Origin: an uncultured Flavobacteriaceae bacterium
GTDB lineage: Bacteria; Bacteroidota; Bacteroidia; Flavobacteriales; Flavobacteriaceae
Length of the DNA: 9,824 bases
Direction: 5' to 3'
Assembly: GCA_938041595.1 (NCBI GenBank)
Contig: CALITN010000142.1
Coordinates: forward strand, 1-9,824
Of this stretch, positions 1 to 5,820 are shown one piece after another; within the stretch, counting starts at the first letter, position 1, and each line of letters starts with the position of its first letter. The position numbers and the translations under genes are program-made. A model generated the notes under the pieces. It saw only the letters and a program-made list of their open reading frames with translations, did no database searches and had not been told where the DNA came from.

Positions 1-125
1 ACTGCTTTTTCGAAAGCATTTTCTATATCGCTTAATGTTACAGCAACTTGTTTTTCGGCAAGAAACTTATAAATCAATAATCGCATTGCTGTAACTCTAA
101 TATTTTTTGAGTCTAAAAAATGCCC
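1..125 (-). CDS. Fur-family transcriptional regulator, N-terminal fragment (partial; no start codon visible)
   Basis: Reading the minus strand, codons from about 116 to the window edge give SKNIRVTAMRLLIYKFLAEK, then a stretch containing VTLSDIENAFEKA. This resembles the N-terminal winged-helix region of Bacteroidota Fur-family metalloregulators, which repress metal-uptake genes when metal is bound; the match is from memory of the family. The 3' part lies outside the window, so the metal-binding half cannot be seen. The frame is closed upstream by TGA at 128-126, and no ATG, GTG or TTG occurs in frame between that stop and the RVTAM motif. The only ATG (86) falls inside the conserved motif and would remove the first helix. 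The gene is therefore either truncated at its 5' end by a rearrangement near 100-125, frameshifted, or started at an unusual codon. Family call fairly sure; integrity doubtful. Confidence 0.6.
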
Positions 126-186
126 TCAATGTAAGGATGGAGTAATTGAAGAGGATGATAGTGATTTTGTAATAATGGCAGATTAG
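73..186 (+). pseudogene. Possible 3' tail of an unidentified gene with a CPxC motif
   Basis: The plus-strand frame ending at TAG 184-186 reads CPQCKDGVIEEDDSDFVIMA then D and stop. A Cys-Pro-x-Cys knuckle followed by an acidic tail looks like a genuine protein end (half of a zinc ribbon) more than chance. The frame has no start codon and is closed upstream by TAA at 70-72. Its left part overlaps the Fur-like frame on the other strand, so any real coding would begin only around 100-120. One reading is that a recombination joint brought a gene tail against a beheaded fur-like gene. I do not recognise the protein, and the piece is short enough to be accidental. Confidence 0.25.
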
Positions 187-200
187 ATTTAAAAAGATGG

Positions 201-245
201 TGTGCCGCTGTCCCGTGCCCCCAAGGCTTAGGGATCAGCGGCACA
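201..245. repeat. Strong inverted repeat / hairpin (perfect 10-bp outer stem)
   Basis: TGTGCCGCTG at 201-210 is the exact reverse complement of CAGCGGCACA at 236-245. Inside it, TCCC (211-214) pairs with GGGA (231-234) across a single bulged T (235), and GCC (217-219) can pair with GGC (225-227), so almost the whole 45 nt folds into one rod. On the minus strand the stem is followed after 5 nt by a run of five T, so it could be a back-up terminator for transcription coming from the tRNA side. On the plus strand it follows the gene tail ending at 186 but has no T run. It could also be a dispersed palindromic repeat or the fold of a mobile-element end. Confidence 0.65.
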
Positions 246-347
246 TGTAACCCTATTATTTTATAATCTCCATCAAAACATATACATTGCAATAACTATT
301 GAGATTTTGTAAATGATCCTAATGGTTATTATTCTTTGACAGGACTT

Positions 348-366
348 GTGTGCAAATAGTGTGCAA
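348..366. repeat. Tandem direct repeat GTGTGCAA, 11-bp period
   Basis: GTGTGCAA occurs at 348-355 and again at 359-366, so the repeat starts are 11 bp apart, about one helical turn. The pair lies just beyond the poly-A side of the tRNA-Asn terminator. Spacing on the same helical face suggests a protein-binding site such as recombinase arm sites or an operator. The sequence proves only the repeat. Confidence 0.45.
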
Positions 367-370
367 GAAG

Positions 371-396
371 AAAAAACCCCCCACCGGAGTGAAGGG
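371..396 (-). terminator. Rho-independent terminator of tRNA-Asn
   Basis: Read on the minus strand, CCCTTCAC (396-389) pairs with GTGGGGGG (384-377) through eight pairs, two of them G-U, with the stable loop TCCG (388-385). Six T follow directly (376-371). A GC-rich stem plus an immediate U run is the classic intrinsic terminator. It lies 45 nt past the 3' end of the tRNA on the same strand, with no other gene between. Confidence 0.85.
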
Positions 397-441
397 CTTA
401 AGTTGTTTGTTAAGTATTGTGTAGTGTAGCGGTTACACTTG

Positions 442-515
442 CTCCTCCTCTTGGGCTCGAACCAAGGACCCTCTGATTAACAGTCAGATGCTCTAACCAA
501 CTGAGCTAAGGAGGA
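442..515 (-). tRNA. tRNA-Asn (anticodon GUU)
   Basis: The 74-nt cloverleaf is complete. The acceptor stem TCCTCCT (515-509) pairs perfectly with AGGAGGA (449-443), and the discriminator is G (442). The D arm is GCTC/GAGC with a 9-nt loop. The anticodon arm is TCTGA/TCAGA with loop CTGTTAA, which gives anticodon GTT. The variable loop has 5 nt, and the T arm is CTTGG/CCAAG with loop TTCGAGC. CCA is not encoded (the next bases are CAA), so it must be added by the nucleotidyltransferase. A TATATTTG promoter box lies just upstream and an intrinsic terminator downstream, so this is a free-standing single-tRNA transcription unit. Confidence 0.97.
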
Positions 516-528
516 ATGTTTTGGAGGG

Positions 529-536
529 CAAATATA
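529..536 (-). promoter_or_regulatory. Promoter -7 box for tRNA-Asn
   Basis: The minus strand reads TATATTTG, a full match to the Bacteroidota -7 consensus TAnnTTTG recognised by the primary sigma factor. It ends 13 nt before the first base of the tRNA, so transcription would begin within about 10 nt of the mature 5' end. A convincing -33 TTTG was not found. Confidence 0.6.
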
Positions 537-574
537 AATATTTTTCTTTCGTTGCGCCTAAATTTTTAAGCCTT

Positions 575-1024
575 TTAATTTTCTGTGTCTTCTTTCGTTT
601 CTATTTCCTCTAGAGGATAGAATTCTTCTTTTTCCTGACTCCATATAAAGTCACTGTTTACCTTACCGTCTAGGGGATTGAAGGTTACTTCCAAATACTT
701 CAACCGCTGCATATCGGTCACTTTAATTTGGCAAATGAATGTATGAAAGTGGAATTTATCGAAAGGACTGATAAAAGTCTCGTAGGAATCCCAGATGATA
801 TTTCGAGTGTATTCTACATTCGGGTATTTTTCTTCTACAAAAAAGCGAATCTTTTTATTGATTTCTTTGATGTTAATCGGGATGATTTCTCCATCCGCGT
901 TTTCCTCAAACCCTTGGTGTTGTTCGATAAAGTCTTCGATACCCACTTTTTGAACCTGCGCAGTGATGGGGGTTGCCAGACCAAAAACTACTAAAGTGAG
1001 CAATAATGAGCGAAACTTTTTCAT
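575..1024 (-). CDS. Small secreted or periplasmic protein of unknown function
   Basis: This 149-residue protein starts with a clear Sec signal peptide: MKK, a hydrophobic core at residues 6-18, and a probable cut after ITA at 22. No lipobox Cys is present, so it should be soluble in the periplasm or exported. The mature part alternates charged and aromatic stretches (the FHFHTF region around 90-96) and ends in an acidic tail rich in Glu; no catalytic motif or known domain is recognised. The gene lies downstream of rseP on the same strand, but the 72-bp gap contains its own -7 box (TATCTTTG, 1055-1048), so independent transcription is likely. The ATG at 1024 is supported by the signal peptide and promoter spacing. 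A frame antisense to it (728-994) looks like a shadow. Confidence 0.8.
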   Translation of the reverse strand: MKKFRSLLLTLVVFGLATPITAQVQKVGIEDFIEQHQGFEENADGEIIPINIKEINKKIRFFVEEKYPNVEYTRNIIWDSYETFISPFDKFHFHTFICQIKVTDMQRLKYLEVTFNPLDGKVNSDFIWSQEKEEFYPLEEIETKEDTEN

Positions 1025-1047
1025 AAAGATATTGTTTGTTGTTTGCT

Positions 1048-1055
1048 CAAAGATA
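1048..1055 (-). promoter_or_regulatory. Candidate -7 box for the small secreted protein gene
   Basis: TATCTTTG on the minus strand matches TAnnTTTG and ends 23 nt before the ATG at 1024, a spacing close to that seen at feoA (22 nt). No good -33 element is visible. Confidence 0.45.
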
Positions 1056-1096
1056 AGAAACTCCTTCTTGGCTCGAAAAAGCAGTCCAAAAAAAAA

Positions 1097-2416
1097 CTAG
1101 TTTCCAAAAAGATAGCGATACACATCATTCCCGTTGGCAAAAAGCACCAATCCTAAAATAAGGAAGAAGCCGATCACCTGAGCGTATTCCATCACTTTGT
1201 CGTGAGGCTTTCGGCCTGTAATGATTTCATATAGCAAAAACATGACATGGCCCCCATCCAGAGCGGGGATAGGTAATATGTTCATAAAGGCCAAAATGAT
1301 AGAGATCAAAGCCGTACTATACCAAAAGCCTTGCCAGTCCCAGCTGTCGGGAAACAAATTTCCAATCGCACCAAAGCCACCAACTTGGCTGGCTCCCTTT
1401 TTAGTAAATACATATTTAAATTGTGCCACATACTCATAAAGCGTCCAATAGCCGTAGGAAAATCCTTGTTGGATACTTTCCATCAAACTAAGATCTATAT
1501 GGGTAGATTCAATGCCGGTGTATAATTTATTCACTCCAATTTTTCCTTCTTCATTAGGCGTGAGTTTCAAGGTGTCGATTTCTTCTCCTCTTTGAATCAC
1601 TAAAGCGATAGGGTCGGTATTATCCTTGAGCTTGTTGGTAAACTGCGCCCAATAGGTAATTGGCTGATTGTCCAAGGCTAAAATAAGGTCGTTTGCCTTC
1701 AGTCCGGCTTGATCGGCAGCCATATTGGGCACCACAGAATCAATCACAGGAGATAGCAGCGGGCGGAAAGCCTGCATCTCTCCACTTTCAAACATCTGTT
1801 GGCCAAAATCTTCTGGAATAGCAATGAATTCTTTGCGTCCGTTGGCGTGGGCTACTTCAATCTCTTCAACACCTCGCAAAAATAAATAGCGGTTGACTTC
1901 CAATACATTATCAAGTTCGGCACCGTCCACACGGAGAATCGTATCTCCGTTTTCAAAACCAATGGCTTGGGCAATCGGACTTGGCCCTAATCCCATAGGA
2001 ATGGCTTCGTTGGTTAGGGTGTTTTTACCCCAAACAAAGAGAATCATCATATAGATTAAAAAACCTAAAATAAGGTTGACCGTTACTCCGCCTAGCATGA
2101 TAATCAACCGCTGCCAAGCCGGTTTGGAACGAAACTCCCATGGCTGTGGCGGCTGTTTCATTTGCTCGGTATCCATGCTTTCATCAATCATCCCAGCAAT
2201 CTTTACATAGCCGCCCAATGGTAGCCAGCCGATTCCATAGACCGTATCGCCAATCTTCTTTTTGAAAAGGGCAAAGTTGACATCGAAAAACAAAAAGAAT
2301 TTTTCGACACGTGTTTTAAAAATTCGGGCGGGAATGAAGTGACCAAGCTCATGTAAAATAATTAGCAAGGACAAACTCATAAATAACTGGATTGCTTTGA
2401 TGGCAAATGGACTCAT
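1097..2416 (-). CDS. rseP: RIP metalloprotease RseP (site-2 protease, M50B)
   Basis: RseP is a zinc protease in the inner membrane. It cuts anti-sigma factors and other membrane proteins inside the bilayer after a first site-1 cut, and also clears leftover signal peptides. The 439-residue protein has the expected plan. A first membrane helix carries the zinc motif HELGH (22-26, catalytic Glu23). Next come a membrane-associated loop with GGYVKIAG (68-75), a second helix with GGVTVNLILG (109-118), a periplasmic PDZ region (about 140-300; the second PDZ starts near SPVIDSVVP at 222), and a C-terminal helix with NILPIPALDGGH (379-390, third zinc ligand Asp387). A final membrane helix lies near 410-426. 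Length is typical for Bacteroidota. It is divergent from the Sco gene. The ATG at 2416 is preceded by a TAATTTTG box. No anti-sigma factor gene is present nearby. Confidence 0.95.
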   Translation of the reverse strand: MSPFAIKAIQLFMSLSLLIILHELGHFIPARIFKTRVEKFFLFFDVNFALFKKKIGDTVYGIGWLPLGGYVKIAGMIDESMDTEQMKQPPQPWEFRSKPAWQRLIIMLGGVTVNLILGFLIYMMILFVWGKNTLTNEAIPMGLGPSPIAQAIGFENGDTILRVDGAELDNVLEVNRYLFLRGVEEIEVAHANGRKEFIAIPEDFGQQMFESGEMQAFRPLLSPVIDSVVPNMAADQAGLKANDLILALDNQPITYWAQFTNKLKDNTDPIALVIQRGEEIDTLKLTPNEEGKIGVNKLYTGIESTHIDLSLMESIQQGFSYGYWTLYEYVAQFKYVFTKKGASQVGGFGAIGNLFPDSWDWQGFWYSTALISIILAFMNILPIPALDGGHVMFLLYEIITGRKPHDKVMEYAQVIGFFLILGLVLFANGNDVYRYLFGN

Positions 2417-2435
2417 AGCTGGGTTTAAAGGTGAC

Positions 2436-2443
2436 CAAAATTA
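2436..2443 (-). promoter_or_regulatory. Candidate -7 box for rseP
   Basis: TAATTTTG on the minus strand fits TAnnTTTG and ends 19 nt before the rseP ATG. It lies in the 125-bp divergent region between rseP and the Sco gene, back to back with the plus-strand box at 2523-2530. Confidence 0.45.
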
Positions 2444-2522
2444 AACTTTTTTTTCGAGCAGCCTCTATTTTAAGACTGCCTAAATAGTTGCGTGGAGCCA
2501 TGATCACCGAAAGACAATTATG

Positions 2523-2530
2523 TACCTTTG
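2523..2530 (+). promoter_or_regulatory. Candidate -7 box for the Sco gene
   Basis: TACCTTTG fits TAnnTTTG and ends 11 nt before the ATG at 2542. If used, it leaves a leader of only a few bases, and it rules out the longer reading frame starts at 2488 and 2500, which lie upstream of it. Confidence 0.5.
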
Positions 2531-2541
2531 CCCTAAGAACA

Positions 2542-3222
2542 ATGATGAAGGCCTTTTTTCAAAAATACCGACGATTTTTAATGGTGTTTGCTGCCATAAG
2601 CGCTATCATTCTGTGGTTATTCTATCGCGCCTTGCAACCGACACCCTACCTCCCCATTTTTCAACCAGCAATGGTCAATTTTGAATTGGTGGACAGTACC
2701 CTACAGCATGTAAAAAAATTCCATCGCATTGCCGATTTCCGTTTGCGCAATCAAAATGGCTTATGGGTGAGTCAAAGATGGGTGGCTGATAAGATTCACA
2801 TTGCTGATTTCTTTTTTACGACCTGCCCTAGCATCTGTCCCATTATGACAGCCAATATGCACGAATTACAGCAGGCATTTGCTACAGACGATCAAATTCG
2901 ACTGCTATCCTACAGCGTAACCCCCGAGATTGACTCGGTCGCACAGCTCAAAAAATACGCTTTGGAAAAAGGCGTAAACGATCAAAAGTGGAATCTTCTC
3001 ACAGGAGACAAAAGAGAGATATACAAACTGGCACGACAGTCTTATTTGGTTGCCAAAAGCGATGGAGATGGAGGCCCTTATGATATGATCCATACCGAAA
3101 ATTTTGTATTGGTCGACCCTTTGCAGCGCATTCGTGGATTTTATGATGGCACTCAAGCAGAAGCCATGGAACAGCTTATCAAAGATGTGGCTATCCTGCA
3201 ACTCGAATTTCCCCAACCTTAA
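2542..3222 (+). CDS. SCO1/SenC family copper chaperone for cytochrome c oxidase
   Basis: Sco proteins are membrane-anchored thioredoxin-fold proteins that bind copper and help build the CuA centre of cytochrome oxidase. From the ATG at 2542 the protein has 226 residues. It has a basic N-terminus (KAFFQKYRR), one membrane anchor (about 13-29), then a periplasmic domain. The copper ligands are present: CPSIC (Cys95 and Cys99, the family's C-x3-C) and a His in DMIHTENF (His184). SVTPEIDS (125-132) matches the usual Sco S-x-D/T-P-x-x-D segment. The open frame reaches back to a TTG at 2488, but the added residues lack any anchor logic and lie over the promoter box. ATG 2545 or 2581 are alternative starts. 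The feo genes follow 65 bp downstream, so read-through is possible. Confidence 0.92.
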   Translation: MMKAFFQKYRRFLMVFAAISAIILWLFYRALQPTPYLPIFQPAMVNFELVDSTLQHVKKFHRIADFRLRNQNGLWVSQRWVADKIHIADFFFTTCPSICPIMTANMHELQQAFATDDQIRLLSYSVTPEIDSVAQLKKYALEKGVNDQKWNLLTGDKREIYKLARQSYLVAKSDGDGGPYDMIHTENFVLVDPLQRIRGFYDGTQAEAMEQLIKDVAILQLEFPQP

Positions 3223-3257
3223 TTCTCATTTTGTGTTTCTGCTTCCCTAAAATATCC

Positions 3258-3265
3258 TATTTTTG
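3258..3265 (+). promoter_or_regulatory. Candidate -7 box for the feo operon
   Basis: TATTTTTG matches TAnnTTTG and ends 22 nt before the feoA ATG. No terminator is seen between the Sco stop codon and this box, so the feo genes may be served both by this promoter and by read-through. No iron-regulator operator could be recognised. Confidence 0.45.
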
Positions 3266-3287
3266 TTTTCTAAATTGATTCTAAATA

Positions 3288-3512
3288 ATGCAATTTCTTG
3301 ATTCACTAGAGCCCGGAGAACACGCAACGATTGTGAATTTCGAAACCGAAAAATTGCCCCTGAAGCTCATTGAAATGGGCTGTCTCCCTGGCAATAAGGT
3401 ATGTCTTCTTCACAGAGCACCTTTTAACTGTCCACTCTACTTGGAGATTGACGGTTGTCACATGGCCATCCGTAGAGAGGTGGCATCCCTTATAGAGATT
3501 GAACGTCCCTAA
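3288..3512 (+). CDS. feoA: Ferrous iron transport protein A (FeoA)
   Basis: FeoA is a small cytoplasmic protein with an SH3-like fold that works with FeoB in Fe(II) uptake, probably by binding its cytoplasmic part. The 74-residue sequence shows the family pattern: an N-terminal LDSLEPGEHATIVNF strand pair, the helix KLPLKLIEMGCLPGNKV (the usual L-x-E-M-G-x-x-P-G core, about 23-38), and a C-terminal domain ending in the IDGCHMAIRREVASLI strand, where FeoA proteins normally read G-x-x-x-A-L-R-x-x-x-A. Length is typical. feoB starts 3 bases after the stop codon, so the two are co-transcribed and probably translated together. Confidence 0.95.
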   Translation: MQFLDSLEPGEHATIVNFETEKLPLKLIEMGCLPGNKVCLLHRAPFNCPLYLEIDGCHMAIRREVASLIEIERP

Positions 3513-3515
3513 CAC

Positions 3516-5612
3516 ATGGCGCACTTCCTAAAAGTAGCGTTGATTGGAAATCCGAACACGGGCAAAACCTCCGTATTCAATGCACTTACAGGGCTTAATC
3601 AAAAAGTTGGGAACTATCCCGGAATTACGGTGGAGAAAAAAGAAGGAAGCTGCCGCTTGAACCGAACCACCAAAGCTCACATATTAGACCTGCCAGGGAC
3701 CTACAGTCTCAATGCTTCTTCCATGGATGAGAGTGTTGTCATCGAATTGTTGCTCAATCGAAACAACAAAGACTTTCCAGATGTTGCGGTGGTGGTAACC
3801 GATGTGGAAAATCTAAAAAGAAATTTGCTGCTCTTCACTCAAATCAAGGATTTGGAGATTCCCACGCTTTTAGTGGTCAATATGTCCGATCAAATGAAAC
3901 GCAAAGGAATCAGTATTGACCTAGAACAGCTTCAAGCGGACTTAGGTACTCAAGTGATTCTAACCAGTATGCGCCATCAAGATGGCGTAGTGGCACTTAA
4001 AGAAGCTTTGGTCAATTATCGACAATTACCCACAACTCCTTTGCTTGATCTGCAAACCATTGATGTGGATTATTTCTCCCGACTTCAAAAAACATTCCCC
4101 TCAGAATCCTTATACAAATTGTGGCTGGTCATTACTCAAGACGTTAATTTTTCCAGCCTTGAACGCAATCGAATTCAGGCTTCGAGTGATTTCAAAATCC
4201 AAAGCGATGCAGTACTCAAGCGCTTGCAGCAAAAAGAAACCATCAAGCGCTATCAAGTTATCAATCAAACACTGAAACAGGCCTATCAAGTTGATAGTAA
4301 TGTCGCTACGGATCTTCGCAGTCGAATTGATCGTATTTTGATCCACAAGGTTTGGGGCTATGTTTTCTTTTTTGCATTATTATTGTTGATTTTTCAGTCC
4401 ATTTTTGACTGGAGCAGTGTCCCCATGGATTTTATCGATTCGAGCTTTGCGCAATTAAGTCAGCGGGTTAACGCTGTATTGCCACCTGGCCTTTTCACCA
4501 GTTTGTTGGCTGAAGGGATTATCCCTGGTTTGGGCGGAATCGTAATATTTATCCCTCAGATTGCTTTTCTTTTTTTGTTTATTGCCTTGCTGGAAGAATC
4601 CGGCTACATGAGTCGGGTGGTGTTTTTAATGGATCGTGGATTGCGGCGTTTTGGCTTGAGTGGAAAAAGCGTTATTCCTTTGGTTTCAGGAACGGCCTGT
4701 GCCATTCCAGCTGTAATGGCTACCCGAAATATTGAAAACTGGAAAGAACGCCTGCTCACGATTATAGTGACACCCTTCACCACCTGTTCTGCACGACTCC
4801 CGGTCTATTTGATTTTGATTTCATTGGTCATTCCCGAGCGGACTATTTTGGGAATCAATGCACAAGGCTTAACCTTGATGGGGTTGTATGTTCTTGGCTT
4901 TGCAATGGCATTACTTTCTTCTTGGGTTTTGAAAAGCTACTTTAAAACCACTGCTAAAAGTTATTTTGTGGTTGAGATGCCCAACTATAAAATGCCTCAG
5001 ATGAAAAATGTGGGGATCACAGTGCTTGAAAAAACAAAATCCTTTGTTACCGAAGCAGGTAAAATCATTCTCGCATTTTCTGTACTACTGTGGTTAATGG
5101 CTTCCTTTGGCCCGGGTGAACCATTTGCCAAGGCTGATACCATTGTACGAGAAGCCAATAGTAATACTTCACTGACAGCGGAAGCTCTCGAAGTTGAAAT
5201 AGCGTCTTACCGCTTGGAGCACTCCTATATCGGCATTTTAGGCAAAGCCATTGAGCCGTTAATCCGACCTTTGGGTTATGATTGGAAAATAGGCATCGCT
5301 TTGATTAGTTCTTTTGCTGCGCGTGAAGTTTTTGTAGGAAGTTTAGCTACAATTTACAGTGTCGGGAGCGAAGAAGAAACCCCAATAAAAAACAGAATGG
5401 CACAAGAAAAAAGAGTCAATGGACAACCCGTATTTGATCTGGCTACTGGAATTTCACTGATGCTATTCTATGCTTTTGCAATGCAGTGTATGAGTACCCT
5501 AGCCATTGTCAAAAAAGAAACAAACAGTTGGCGTTGGCCACTGCTTCAGTTGGGTCTGATGACTATGATTGCCTATGTCTCTGCCTTTGCGGCCTACCAA
5601 ATTTTATCCTAA
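3516..5612 (+). CDS. feoB: Ferrous iron transporter FeoB (GTPase-permease)
   Basis: FeoB is the inner-membrane Fe(II) transporter with an N-terminal G domain. All the nucleotide motifs are present: G1 GNPNTGKT (11-18), G2 Thr38 in NYPGIT, G3 DLPG (58-61), G4 NMSD (122-125), and a G5-like TSMR (150-153). A helical GDI-like spacer of about 100 residues follows, then the membrane part from about 280. The two Gate repeats carry the family signatures SGTACAIPAVMATR (391-404) and TTCSARLPVY (422-431), with Cys395 and Cys424, and GKIILAFSVLLWLM (515-528) marks the later helices. Another Cys (658) sits in the last gate segment. At 698 residues it is shorter than E. coli FeoB (773) but normal for Bacteroidota. 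The stop overlaps the ATG of the next small gene by one base. Confidence 0.97.
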   Translation: MAHFLKVALIGNPNTGKTSVFNALTGLNQKVGNYPGITVEKKEGSCRLNRTTKAHILDLPGTYSLNASSMDESVVIELLLNRNNKDFPDVAVVVTDVENLKRNLLLFTQIKDLEIPTLLVVNMSDQMKRKGISIDLEQLQADLGTQVILTSMRHQDGVVALKEALVNYRQLPTTPLLDLQTIDVDYFSRLQKTFPSESLYKLWLVITQDVNFSSLERNRIQASSDFKIQSDAVLKRLQQKETIKRYQVINQTLKQAYQVDSNVATDLRSRIDRILIHKVWGYVFFFALLLLIFQSIFDWSSVPMDFIDSSFAQLSQRVNAVLPPGLFTSLLAEGIIPGLGGIVIFIPQIAFLFLFIALLEESGYMSRVVFLMDRGLRRFGLSGKSVIPLVSGTACAIPAVMATRNIENWKERLLTIIVTPFTTCSARLPVYLILISLVIPERTILGINAQGLTLMGLYVLGFAMALLSSWVLKSYFKTTAKSYFVVEMPNYKMPQMKNVGITVLEKTKSFVTEAGKIILAFSVLLWLMASFGPGEPFAKADTIVREANSNTSLTAEALEVEIASYRLEHSYIGILGKAIEPLIRPLGYDWKIGIALISSFAAREVFVGSLATIYSVGSEEETPIKNRMAQEKRVNGQPVFDLATGISLMLFYAFAMQCMSTLAIVKKETNSWRWPLLQLGLMTMIAYVSAFAAYQILS

Positions 5613-5734
5613 TGGAGTGGCTTCAAATATTATTGGTGACTCTTGCGGCTTTTTTGGCACTTCGTTTATTGTATCGCCGTTTTTGGATGTCCAGCAAGTC
5701 CGATTCTAGCTGTGGAAAAAACTGTGATTGTTAG
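5612..5734 (+). CDS. FeoB-associated Cys-rich membrane protein (40 aa)
   Basis: A 40-residue micro-protein starts at the ATG formed by the last base of the feoB stop codon (TAATG), the mark of translational coupling. It has one membrane helix (about residues 3-21), a basic patch YRRF (21-24), and a short cytoplasmic or periplasmic tail ending CGKNCDC (Cys34, Cys38, Cys40). This layout, one helix plus a tiny C-terminal cluster of Cys and Gly, is that of the FeoB-associated Cys-rich family found directly after feoB in many bacteria. It fills the place FeoC has in enterobacteria. Its exact role is not established; metal or redox handling at the FeoB exit is a guess from the Cys cluster. The longer in-frame start at 5486 lies inside feoB and is not credible. 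Confidence 0.88.
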   Translation: MEWLQILLVTLAAFLALRLLYRRFWMSSKSDSSCGKNCDC

Positions 5735-5820
5735 TAGAATTCGTCTGATTTATTTAAGTTCGTAATGGGAAGCCCCTAGCTTACCAAACGATTCTAAAAA
5801 GTGAACTTTAAGATTACGTG

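Larger units (their letters stand above)
187..441. other. Non-coding border region beside tRNA-Asn
   Basis: This 255-base stretch is broken by stops in all frames and has no convincing gene. It holds, from left to right, a strong hairpin (201-245), an A+T-rich spacer (246-340), two direct copies of GTGTGCAA (348-355 and 359-366), the minus-strand terminator of the tRNA (371-396), and a small 6-bp hairpin (423-428 with 434-439, loop GCGGT) that would lie in the 3' trailer of the tRNA transcript. Confidence 0.6.

Noticed and set aside
1..515. Complete integrated element with att duplication at tRNA-Asn
   Set aside because: No copy of the tRNA 3' end is found elsewhere in the window, and there is no integrase or transposase gene, so only a possible border can be claimed.
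728..994. 88-codon open frame on the plus strand
   Set aside because: It lies wholly antisense to the signal-peptide protein at 575-1024, has no promoter or export signal and has a composition expected of a shadow frame.
2417..2541. Riboswitch or operator in the divergent rseP/Sco gap
   Set aside because: Only two back-to-back promoter boxes and a 4-bp inverted piece (GCAG/CTGC) are visible; there is no conserved RNA fold or clear palindrome.
5756..5818. Inverted pieces AAGTTC/GAACTT and CGTAAT/ATTACG in the gap after the feo operon
   Set aside because: The arms are only 6 bp, 40-50 nt apart, mutually exclusive, and not followed by a T run. This is not a credible terminator or riboswitch.
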